35,488 bases of DNA from Ruminococcaceae bacterium AB4001 (lineage in GTDB: Bacteria; Bacillota; Clostridia; Saccharofermentanales; Saccharofermentanaceae). Location: NCBI GenBank assembly GCA_000621765.1, contig JHXJ01000033.1, positions 1-35,488 of the forward strand, given 5' to 3'. Each line of letters opens with the position of its first letter. Position 1 is the first letter of the stretch. This document shows, in pieces, positions 27,985 through 35,488 of this stretch. A model generated the notes under the pieces. That model worked only from the letters and a program-made list of their open reading frames with translations. It was not told the origin of the DNA and made no database searches. The position numbers were made by a program, and so were the translations under genes.

Positions 27985-30054
27985 TTACTCTCCGCCACCG
28001 CCGCCGCCTTCTTCGCCGCCGCTGTTACCGCCTTCACCGCCGCCTTCGCCGCCGTTGCCGCCTTCACCGCCGCCGCCTTCACCACCGCTGGGTGTAGGAG
28101 TTGCCGTAACAGGTGTCGGAGTATCCAGTACGGGTGTAGGTGTAGCTTCTGCAGGAGTAGGAGTCGGAGAATCCTGTGTCTGTGCAGGTGTAGGTGTCAC
28201 AGTTGTAGAAGGTGTGATATTCGGATCTACTGTAGGTGTAGGTGTCTCGGAAGGAGATGTGATCTCACCTGTCGATGTATCGAGCGTAGCGTATGTTCCA
28301 TCCGGCTTTAACGTGCCTACGGCAATTCTCTTACCATAAGCCCTGTAAGTCGTGGTGTTGTACTCTTCACGCTTGATCTCTTCGTCCTTATCGTTGTACC
28401 AGACCTTATAAACTCTGGCTGTCTGTCCCTGATGAGCTTCTCTGAGAGTCTTGGTCTTACCTACTTCGAGCTCCTTGTCTTCGACATACTCGGTCTTTCC
28501 GTAACCGGATGTTGAAATGATCTCGCTCTCGAGCTTGATGTACTGACCGTCCGGGAATTTCTTTCCGTAGATCTCTGCATGTACAGTGTTGCTCTCAAAC
28601 CATGTGACAACGATAACCGGGAAATCAGAGTCGTTCTCAAACTTAAAGTCGAGTGAAGGCCAGTCAACAGTAGCATCAAGTCCTGTCAGAACGTAATCTG
28701 ACGGCCATGCGTGAGGGCTGCGGGATACGACCTTGAGGTTTGCCTTAAGTACCGCATTGTACAGAGTTGAACTTGCCTGGCAGATTCCGCCGCCGAGACC
28801 CTGCTCATACTGACCGCCCATGATAACTGTAGCTTCCCTGAATCCGTTGGCGTATGTTCTCTGTCCAACGATCTTGTTGAATGAGAATTCGTCACCGGGC
28901 TGGAGTATCGTGCCGTTCATGTTCTTGCATGCCTGGGCGATATTGTTATTACGGTTGGAGTTGTTTGATGTCTTTGTCGTAGCCTCGCCGATAAGACCAA
29001 ACTCATTGTTGATCATCTCAGCTGTGATCTCAGGCTCCTTAACGACTGTAGGTACTCTTACGAGACCGTGATATGTCTTGGAATCGAAGAGTTCCTTAAC
29101 AGCCTGTGCAGCACCGTCTACATCGAGGATGTAACCTGTCTGCTCAGGTGTAACTACGAATGTGCGTGTCTCGGTATCAAAGCTCTCAATTGCAGCGTCC
29201 TTTACTGTTGCATACTGGTCAACAAAAGGATCAAGAGCGCTGTGGACCTTCTCGGAGATACCGCTGATCTCAACTGTATAAGCTGTCTCATAGACCTGAG
29301 GGTTGTTAATGAGGGCCTGTACGTTGTTGTAACACTCTGTAAGCTGTGCCAGATCGGTATCGTTCAAAGGTCTGAACTTAGCGAAAGCTTCGTTAACAAC
29401 TTCTCTGGTATTGTATTCGAAAACTGCATCAGAGAAATCAAGCGGAAGCTTCTTGCCTTCGAGATTGAGCTTGACGTCGACCTCGACGGGCTCCTCGGGC
29501 AGTGTGACAGATACGGCATTGAAAGCCTCATCCGCAGTCATTCCGCCTACTTCAACGCCATCGATGACGGTTCCCTGGAAGAACTTGTCCGTCATGAGCT
29601 CGGCATAGGCCTCTTCAGCCTTGATCTTCTTGAGCGTTCCGTCAGCCATGGTGACTTCGATAGTCGGCTTGAAGAAACCTGTGTAGTACAGACCTAAAAG
29701 CACACCGCCTGCTACTAAGATGACCGCAGCTACTACCGCGATGATCGGACCAGCAGGATTCTTTTTCTTTGCTTTAGCGTGTCTGGTAGTACTCTTGGCT
29801 GTTCTTACAGTCGACTTGACGTTACCTGAGCTGCTCTTATTTGAACTGCTGCCAGAACTCCTTGAAGAAGACTTTGCAGAATCAGCAGATGCTTTTGAAG
29901 AAGTTGATCTGGAAGGTGCAGCCTTATCCGTTCCACTGCGTACGGGAGCGGGCTTTGCGGCTGATTCACTATTACTTTTTACAGGCACAAGCGCAGTGCT
30001 TCTGACTTCAGATGCTCTTTCGCTTTCTGATGCCTGACCGGCTTTTTTCTTCAT
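27985..30054 (-). CDS. VanW-family protein with G5 domain and low-complexity tail
   Basis: 689 residues. A Ser/Lys-rich cytoplasmic region of about 100 residues is followed by one membrane helix (about 104-127), a peptidoglycan-binding (PG_binding_4-like) region, a VanW domain (NNNIAQACKNMNG, LQPGDEFSFNKIVG, GLGGGICQASSTLYNA), and a G5-like domain (about residues 500-570). A Thr/Pro linker of about 55 residues and a Gly/Glu tail of about 34 residues complete it. VanW proteins occur with some vancomycin-resistance clusters, but most stand alone and their biochemical role is unknown; there is no van cluster here. ATG 30052-30054 follows GAGGGG at 7 bases. No LPXTG anchor is seen. Confidence 0.9.
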   Translation of the reverse strand: MKKKAGQASESERASEVRSTALVPVKSNSESAAKPAPVRSGTDKAAPSRSTSSKASADSAKSSSRSSGSSSNKSSSGNVKSTVRTAKSTTRHAKAKKKNPAGPIIAVVAAVILVAGGVLLGLYYTGFFKPTIEVTMADGTLKKIKAEEAYAELMTDKFFQGTVIDGVEVGGMTADEAFNAVSVTLPEEPVEVDVKLNLEGKKLPLDFSDAVFEYNTREVVNEAFAKFRPLNDTDLAQLTECYNNVQALINNPQVYETAYTVEISGISEKVHSALDPFVDQYATVKDAAIESFDTETRTFVVTPEQTGYILDVDGAAQAVKELFDSKTYHGLVRVPTVVKEPEITAEMINNEFGLIGEATTKTSNNSNRNNNIAQACKNMNGTILQPGDEFSFNKIVGQRTYANGFREATVIMGGQYEQGLGGGICQASSTLYNAVLKANLKVVSRSPHAWPSDYVLTGLDATVDWPSLDFKFENDSDFPVIVVTWFESNTVHAEIYGKKFPDGQYIKLESEIISTSGYGKTEYVEDKELEVGKTKTLREAHQGQTARVYKVWYNDKDEEIKREEYNTTTYRAYGKRIAVGTLKPDGTYATLDTSTGEITSPSETPTPTVDPNITPSTTVTPTPAQTQDSPTPTPAEATPTPVLDTPTPVTATPTPSGGEGGGGEGGNGGEGGGEGGNSGGEEGGGGGGE
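27988..28090 (-). repeat. GGC/GGT-rich low-complexity tract encoding a Gly/Glu tail
   Basis: Almost every codon is GGN or GAA. The coding strand is a dense run of GG and GGCGG units, so the mRNA 3' end could form two-layer G-quadruplexes, and the tract is prone to slippage. Glu punctuation (GGEGG, GGEEGG) indicates that the reading frame is maintained. Confidence 0.85.
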
Positions 30055-30075
30055 TTTCTTACCCCTCTATATTTA

Positions 30076-30093
30076 ACAAAGTAATCACTTTGT
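30076..30093. promoter_or_regulatory. Palindromic candidate operator upstream of the VanW gene
   Basis: ACAAAGT (30076-30082) and ACTTTGT (30087-30093) form a perfect inverted repeat with a 4-base spacer AATC, 22 bases before the VanW-family start codon. No clear promoter could be fixed around it, so it could be an operator or a short mRNA hairpin. Confidence 0.4.
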
Positions 30094-30174
30094 AATCCTA
30101 CACAATAATAAACATTGTTTTTGCAAACTTCAACCTTGACGGCAGAGCATAATATCAAAAATAGTAAAGATTTT

Positions 30175-30204
30175 TGCACATGCTTATGGCAAATCGTTTA
30201 TAAT
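30175..30204 (+). promoter_or_regulatory. Promoter of the HAD phosphatase gene
   Basis: A perfect TATAAT (30199-30204), with TGCACA (30175-30180) 18 nt upstream as the best -35 (4 of 6). The predicted start near 30211 gives a leader of about 15 nt that just includes GGAG. Confidence 0.5.
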
Positions 30205-30225
30205 CCTTTGGGAGAAAAAATTTTA

Positions 30226-31065
30226 ATGGATAAAAAATACAAGGCACTGCTCGCGACTGACCTCGACAGCACCCTCCTCGCACCCGGCAAAGATGTCCCT
30301 GAGGGGAATAAAGAAGCCATAAAGACTCTGCACGAGGCCCGTGTGGCTTTTACGATCGCCACAGGCAGATCGTCTTTTCTCGTCGGCAAATTCGCTGAGT
30401 CTCTCGGGATTGAAGTTCCCATTATCACCAGCAACGGCGGCTCCCTCTTCGATGCCGCAGCCAGGAAACAGTTTGCTTCCAGGGATTTTGAGGATTCCAA
30501 GATAAGAGAACTTTTAAGATACCTTCTGGACCACTCATCCGATGCGACCCTGTATTCGGACGAAGGCATCTTTTTCGCGCCCTCTTCAAGCCGAAAATTC
30601 TTCGTCGAAGGCTACAATACCGGTGTCGAGCCCACAAAACAGGCCCCGATCATTGACATAGACAGGAGTTTTCCCGAACAGGAGAAGATCCCGGCATTCA
30701 ATAAGATACTTCTGATAAGGCCTGATAAGGACCTTGTCGACATGCTTTCGGCCGACCCGGAGCTCGAACTCGTCTCATCAGGCGTCGATCTTTTCGATGT
30801 AATGTGCAAGGGCGTCACCAAGGGAAAAGCCCTGCTCTCCCTTTCCGACTATCTCGGAGTGCCCCGTTCGGCAACTTTCGCTATAGGAGATTCCGATAAC
30901 GACATCCCCATGATCGAGGATGCCGCTTATGGTATCGCTATGGGTAATGCGACTGAGAACACCAAGAAGGTCGCCCAGCATATCACCACAAATTTTGACA
31001 GCCTTGGCTTTGCCAAGGCTGTCTATGAATACATTATTCCTTTGGTTGAACAGTTTCCGGATTAA
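30226..31065 (+). CDS. Cof-type HAD-superfamily phosphatase
   Basis: 279 residues from ATG 30226 (GGAG 11 bases upstream); an upstream in-frame extension has no ribosome site. Motif I is TDLDST with nucleophile D12 and D14, motif II is TIATGRS, the conserved Lys is in KGKALL, and motif IV is GDSDNDIPMIEDA. This is the Cof/IIB type, with a large cap domain between motifs II and III. Members dephosphorylate sugar phosphates or similar small substrates; the exact substrate cannot be read from sequence. The stop codon overlaps by 4 bases (TTAA) the stop of the converging phosphohexomutase gene. Confidence 0.92.
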   Translation: MDKKYKALLATDLDSTLLAPGKDVPEGNKEAIKTLHEARVAFTIATGRSSFLVGKFAESLGIEVPIITSNGGSLFDAAARKQFASRDFEDSKIRELLRYLLDHSSDATLYSDEGIFFAPSSSRKFFVEGYNTGVEPTKQAPIIDIDRSFPEQEKIPAFNKILLIRPDKDLVDMLSADPELELVSSGVDLFDVMCKGVTKGKALLSLSDYLGVPRSATFAIGDSDNDIPMIEDAAYGIAMGNATENTKKVAQHITTNFDSLGFAKAVYEYIIPLVEQFPD

Positions 31066-32849
31066 ACCAGCTTAGACTTAACGTAATCTTCAACCTGTCC
31101 CTTGATCGTCTCAAAGGACTTCTCTGCTGCTGCCTTATCGGAATCGTAAACGCCCATGTAGATCTTGAGCTTAGGCTCCGTACCTGAAGGTCTTGCGCAT
31201 GCCCAGTCGATTCCCTTGTTGCCGCCGAGCTCATAGAGGAGAACGTTGGACTTGGGAAGAGTGATGTCGGAGACCTTAACGCCGTCTTCGGTGAAGTCGT
31301 AACGCTTGGATTCCTTATAGTCACGGACAGCAGTAACTGTAGCGCCGCCTAAGAGATTCTTTGCCTCAGCAAGGTTCTTGCACTCGGAGAGTTCCTTTCT
31401 GAGCTCAACCATGCACTTGCCGATCTTCTCGATACCCTCTTTACCTTCCAATGTGCAGCTGATCGTCTGCTCGATGCCGTAACCATACTTCTCATAGAGG
31501 TGGTCAAGTCTGTCAGCAAGTGTCTCGCCCTTCTCGAAAGAAGCTGCTGCCATGTTGCAGATGAGCATTGCTGCAACTACAGCGTCCTTGTCACGGACGT
31601 CAACACCGGAGAGATAACCGTAGCTCTCTTCGAAGCCGAACTGGAAGTGCTTGTCGCCAAACTCGTCATCAAGCTTGATCCTCTCGCCGATGAACTTGAA
31701 TCCTGTAAGTGTCTCCTGAAGCTCTACACCGTAGTAATCGCAGATGCTCTTAACGAGCTTGGAAGATACGATAGTTGTAACTGCGAAAGACTTGTCGGGA
31801 AGTGTTCCGAGTTTCTTCTTTGCGTCGAGGATGTAATCTAAGAGCATGAGGCCCATCTGGTTTCCGGAGAAGCACTTATACTTAACTTCACCGTTCTCGA
31901 TGACCTTAGCTGCAGCACCGATACGATCGGAGTCAGGGTCTGTGCCGAATACGAGAGAAGCATCTGTCTTCTTTGCAAGCTCGATTGCCATTGAGAGCGC
32001 CTCAGGGTTCTCAGGGTTAGGAAGGCTTACCGTAGGGAATGCTCCGTCAGGAAGCTCCTGCTCTTTTACGATATGGATGTTCTTAAATCCGACTGCCTCG
32101 AGGATCCTTCTGACGGGCTTGTTGCCTGAACCGTGCAGAGGAGTATAAACGATGCTCATGTCAGCCTGCTTATTGATAGCTTCCTGGTCAACAACGAGCT
32201 TTTTAAGCATACTTGTGAATGCCTCATCGATCTCAGGTCCGAAGGAAGTAACAAGACCCTTGGCCTTAGCTTCCTCGAAGTCCATCATCTTGATGGCTCT
32301 GATATCTTCGATAGCTTCGATATTTGAAAGGACTGCATCTGCTGCTTCGGGCGGTACCTGTCCGCCATCCTCACCGTAAACCTTGTATCCGTTGTACTTG
32401 GACGGGTTGTGTGAAGCTGTGATCATGACACCTGCAAATGCCTTGAAATATCTTACGGAGAATGAGAGGACCGGAACCGGTCTTAACTCGTCTGAAAGTC
32501 TTGAAGGAATGCCGTTAGCTGCAAGGACCTGGGCTGTGATCTGGGCGAACTCAGGCGAGAAATGTCTGGAGTCGTATGAGATAACTACGCCTCTTGCAAC
32601 AGCTTCTTCGCCTTCTGAAAGGATGTACTTTGCAAGTCCTTCGGAAGCTTTTGCAACCGTATAGACATTCATCCTGTTTGTTCCGGCACCCAAAACGCCT
32701 CTTAAGCCTGCAGTACCGAACTCGAGATCTCTGTAGAATCTGTCTTCGATCTCCTTTGTGTCATCCTTGATGGCAAGGAGTTCATTTCTTGTACCCTCAT
32801 CGAAATAAGGATCTGTTGACCAAAGTTCATACGCTTTCATAAAATCCAT
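31062..32849 (-). CDS. pgcA: Phosphoglucomutase/phosphomannomutase (alpha-D-phosphohexomutase)
   Basis: 595 residues, close to the PgcA/Pgm2 type of Bacillota. It interconverts glucose-1-phosphate and glucose-6-phosphate (or the mannose forms), supplying nucleotide sugars for wall polymers. The phosphoserine loop is TASHNP with S146, the magnesium loop is DPDSDR (304-309), the sugar loop is GFEESYG (405-411), and the phosphate loop is RPSGTEPK near 553, so all four active-site loops are present. ATG 32847-32849 has GGAGG 9 bases upstream. It lies 43 bases after the truncated YfhO-type gene, on the same strand, possibly as its operon partner. A cytoplasmic enzyme. Confidence 0.95.
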   Translation of the reverse strand: MDFMKAYELWSTDPYFDEGTRNELLAIKDDTKEIEDRFYRDLEFGTAGLRGVLGAGTNRMNVYTVAKASEGLAKYILSEGEEAVARGVVISYDSRHFSPEFAQITAQVLAANGIPSRLSDELRPVPVLSFSVRYFKAFAGVMITASHNPSKYNGYKVYGEDGGQVPPEAADAVLSNIEAIEDIRAIKMMDFEEAKAKGLVTSFGPEIDEAFTSMLKKLVVDQEAINKQADMSIVYTPLHGSGNKPVRRILEAVGFKNIHIVKEQELPDGAFPTVSLPNPENPEALSMAIELAKKTDASLVFGTDPDSDRIGAAAKVIENGEVKYKCFSGNQMGLMLLDYILDAKKKLGTLPDKSFAVTTIVSSKLVKSICDYYGVELQETLTGFKFIGERIKLDDEFGDKHFQFGFEESYGYLSGVDVRDKDAVVAAMLICNMAAASFEKGETLADRLDHLYEKYGYGIEQTISCTLEGKEGIEKIGKCMVELRKELSECKNLAEAKNLLGGATVTAVRDYKESKRYDFTEDGVKVSDITLPKSNVLLYELGGNKGIDWACARPSGTEPKLKIYMGVYDSDKAAAEKSFETIKGQVEDYVKSKLV

Positions 32850-32892
32850 AATTCAAAACCTCCAAAACACTGATTCATATAAGATAACCGAA

Positions 32893-35438
32893 TTACTTCT
32901 GTTTTTCACTCTTTTGTTTTTCATGCTTTTTTGCGATCGCCTTGTCGATAAACAGGAAAGCAGCCAGCATTACAACACCCGCACAGGATACAGCCGCGCC
33001 TGCCTTAAGACCCGGAGCCGTAAATACGAGTTCTGCCGTATGGCTCCCCTCACCTGCATCGATTGCTATAAACGCATCCTGATATACGGAATAATCACAG
33101 GGAACTCCGTCAAGATAAAGCTGCCAGCCGTCTTCAGCAGGGATCGTCGAGAGAACGATCTCATCAGCTTCAAGACCATTGGTCTCTAACTTTACGTAAC
33201 CGTCTGAAACCTCAGGAACGCTGACCTTTGTCCTGTCGATTCCGGCAAACTGGTTAACGAAACTTTCGTTGTCGAAGCTTGCGAATCTGATATTGAGATA
33301 AGACCAGCTGTCCTCATCAGATAAGAAAGTAACCTTGACCTTCTCCCCTTCAGTAAAGCTTCCGATCCTGTAGATCTGTGAATAATATGCATTCGAAGAG
33401 AAATCGTAGATCCTGATACCGTTGACGAATATCTCAGTGCCGTCAGCGATCCTTCCGGTAACGAGCGAGCAGTAGATCTCGTCTGTCGTGGGAGCTTCAA
33501 ATTCGTACTCGACACAGATCGGTATCTTCTTATTGACCCTGTAAAGAGTCGTGATGTTTTCCTGAAGCTGGTAGTAGACTGTTTTTTCGAGACCGAGAGG
33601 ATCTTCAGTAACGCCTTCAGTATCATTTTCTTCAGTAAGGCTCTTATTGATGGATTCCTCGTTTGTCATGTATTCGCTCGAATTGAAGAACACTCCGTTA
33701 GTGATAACAGGCTCGCCCGTAATGTCCTCACCGATCTCGTTAAAGAAATCTTCGGTGTATGCATCCGGGAACAGTGAACGGTACCATTCGTTCTGCAGTG
33801 AGAAATAATTCTTATCCGTTGCATCCTTTTCGAGTCTGTAAAAATCAAAGTTCATGGAACCCTTATCTGCTGCAAATCCAAGCGGCAGAACGTTGTCATT
33901 GGCATAGAAATTAAGTCCGGCACCGAAAGTGTCTGTTCCTTCCTGACGGTAGAAAGACATCTCTCTTCTCGATGACAAGGTTCCAATCGAGAAGAAGGCA
34001 TCTTCCGCAGGGCAGGCAAAGGAATGGCTGATCGCGAAATAATTGTAATTTGCGGGCATTCCGAGCTGCTTCATGAAACGCTGCATCTTCTTGTTCGAAT
34101 TTGAATTGAAGAACGAAAGACCATTGTAATTACCGTAGAAGGCCTCGCCCTCTTCAACATAATACTTGTCGGTGTACTCGGAAACCTTTTCCGTCTCCGC
34201 CCTGAAAGCGCCTGTCATCTCGGAACGCTTCATCGCATATGTACCGAACTCAGCCTCTGCCCTGATCGAATCGCTGTATTCCTCAGCGGGACCTCCGAAA
34301 AGCGTCATCGTCTCGATATCCGAAGTGAACATCGGTCCGACGTATATCAATTCGAAAATGATGATTCCAACCATTATGGGAGAAAGGATACTGGGCATGT
34401 CACGGAGCTGGTCAGGCCAGTTCTTTATACCGAATCCGGCGATGATGCCTGCATATACGACGATGAGGATCAGATTATAAAGCGTTGCTTCGGGCTGTCC
34501 CTTCAAACCGCCGAATGAACAGTCGATCAGTACCAGAGCGAACATGATGAGCATTGCCTTGACGATATCCTTACGTACAAGCTCCTTCATCTTAAGAAGG
34601 ACTCTTAACGTAATGATCAGGAACAAAGGAAGAAAAACAAATGCATGTCTGTGCCAGAACCAGTTAGGATCGTCGAAGACCTGCCATGCCTTGTCGATCG
34701 GATAAACAGCCGTCGACAAGAGCACGCCGAGCATGCAGAAAGCGTGGATCTTTCTCTCTCTTCCCTTGAAGACCGGGCTTATGAAATAAATGAGCGTGAT
34801 CATCGTCACGGGGAGGCAGATGAACAGGAATGGATAGTTTCCTGACAGTACATCGGAGAACTCTCCGGCGTCGCCCAAGATCATCATGTGCACAAGCGTG
34901 AGCGGCGAATATGTGAGTATTCCTTCACCTCGGGTAGATACCGTCTGATCGGCATTCCTTATAGTGTCGAGTCCGACAGGTACAAGGAGAACGGCCGTGA
35001 TGAGCGCCGTAAAACCTGCTGCCAGAGCGTATCTCATTCCTATGCAGAACGCTTTTTTAAGATCGGTCTTTAAAGCAACCATCCTTATGCAGAGATAGAG
35101 GAAGCATGCGATACCGACCATGTAAGCGATGTAGTAATTGGATACGAAAAGCACCAGGAGCGATATGATGAGTCCAGCATACTTCTGCCTGGTGATGAAC
35201 TTATCCGTAAAGTAAAGGATGAGCGGCAGGAGCATATATCCGTCGAGCCACATCATCTGGAAGATGAATGCCTGTGAATAAAGCGAGAAAGCATAGCAGA
35301 TACCGAGAAGCACCGGCCAGAGAGTCTTCTTATCTTCAGTTCGGTGTCCAATGAACAGACACATGAAGGAGGATGCAAGACTGAGCTTTAAAACGACTGT
35401 TATGAAATGACCTTCGTCAAGTAGTATTTTTTCTTCAT
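32893..35438 (-). pseudogene. YfhO-family membrane protein gene with deleted, frameshifted 5' end
   Basis: The open frame from 35364 to 32893 (823 residues) starts in the middle of a YfhO protein. FQMMWLDGYMLLPLILYF aligns with FFWNIMWCDAVVLLPLIM of the 983-residue protein, and the C-terminus has the usual soluble domain and last helix. About 130 residues expected before this, including the first helix and the catalytic-type Asp loop, are missing. The ATG at 35362-35364 has no ribosome site. A good start exists at 35436-35438 (AAAGGT 6 bases upstream) reading MKKKYYLTKVIS and then stop, in another frame. The simplest reading is an internal deletion that joined a genuine N-terminus out of frame. 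A misassembly near the window edge is the alternative. Confidence 0.65.
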
Positions 35439-35488
35439 ATCAATACCTTTCATCTAACAACATTTGGAAAGAGCCAATATAACAGTCT

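Noticed and set aside
27947-28339. Proline-rich 130-codon frame on the plus strand
   Set aside because: It is the complement of the Gly/Glu tail of the VanW protein; the composition alone explains the open frame.

Overview
The window looks like a chromosomal segment of an anaerobic Clostridia-type Bacillota bacterium, probably from gut or rumen. The evidence is a one-piece pyruvate:ferredoxin oxidoreductase, a DnaD-like/DnaC-like replication pair, VanW/G5 and YfhO-type envelope proteins, a zinc-binding L28, and choline-binding-type wall repeats on secreted proteins. I cannot name the genus. No rRNA, tRNA or CRISPR array was seen.

Layout, left to right. (1) 1-376: the left edge cuts an IS110-family transposase that reads out of the window. 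Behind it is about 225 nt of non-coding, foldable DNA where this family usually encodes its bridge RNA, then an intrinsic terminator. (2) 377-2647: a large surface protein with a PilX-like N-terminus, its own promoter, and a hairpin that displays the ribosome binding site. (3) 2707-8921 (minus): a translationally coupled operon of two YfhO-type membrane proteins and a DEDDh exonuclease with a zinc ribbon. (4) 9043-13442: a membrane-anchored foldase-like protein (plus); then, on minus, an HtrA protease followed by an unlisted 42-residue membrane protein, and a Nudix-like/YigZ pair. (5) 13525-16311 (plus): a DUF4015 glycoside-hydrolase-like protein whose promoter predicts a leaderless mRNA, then serS with its own promoter. 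(6) 16331-20366 (minus): rpmB alone, and an operon of dnaD-like, dnaC-like, acpS and an SH3b/NlpC-P60 protein that has lost its catalytic residues. (7) 20447-24154 (minus): two paralogous secreted proteins with BspA-like leucine-rich repeats and C-terminal wall-binding repeats. (8) 24201-27841: nifJ with a strong palindrome in its leader. (9) 27901-30093: a VanW/G5 protein with a Gly/Glu-rich tail. (10) 30175-32849: a Cof-type HAD phosphatase that converges on, and overlaps by 4 nt, a phosphoglucomutase/phosphomannomutase. (11) 32893-35438: a third YfhO-type gene whose 5' end appears deleted and frameshifted.

Much of the content concerns the cell envelope: three YfhO-type proteins, VanW, SH3b/NlpC-like, foldase, HtrA and wall-binding surface proteins. 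Housekeeping genes (serS, rpmB, acpS, nifJ, hexose-phosphate mutase) lie between them. I see no defence island or biosynthetic cluster. The observations most worth checking are the IS110 non-coding end, the leaderless promoter, the NlpC/P60 and Nudix proteins with lost catalytic residues, the nifJ palindrome, the deleted YfhO gene, and the 42-codon gene after htrA.
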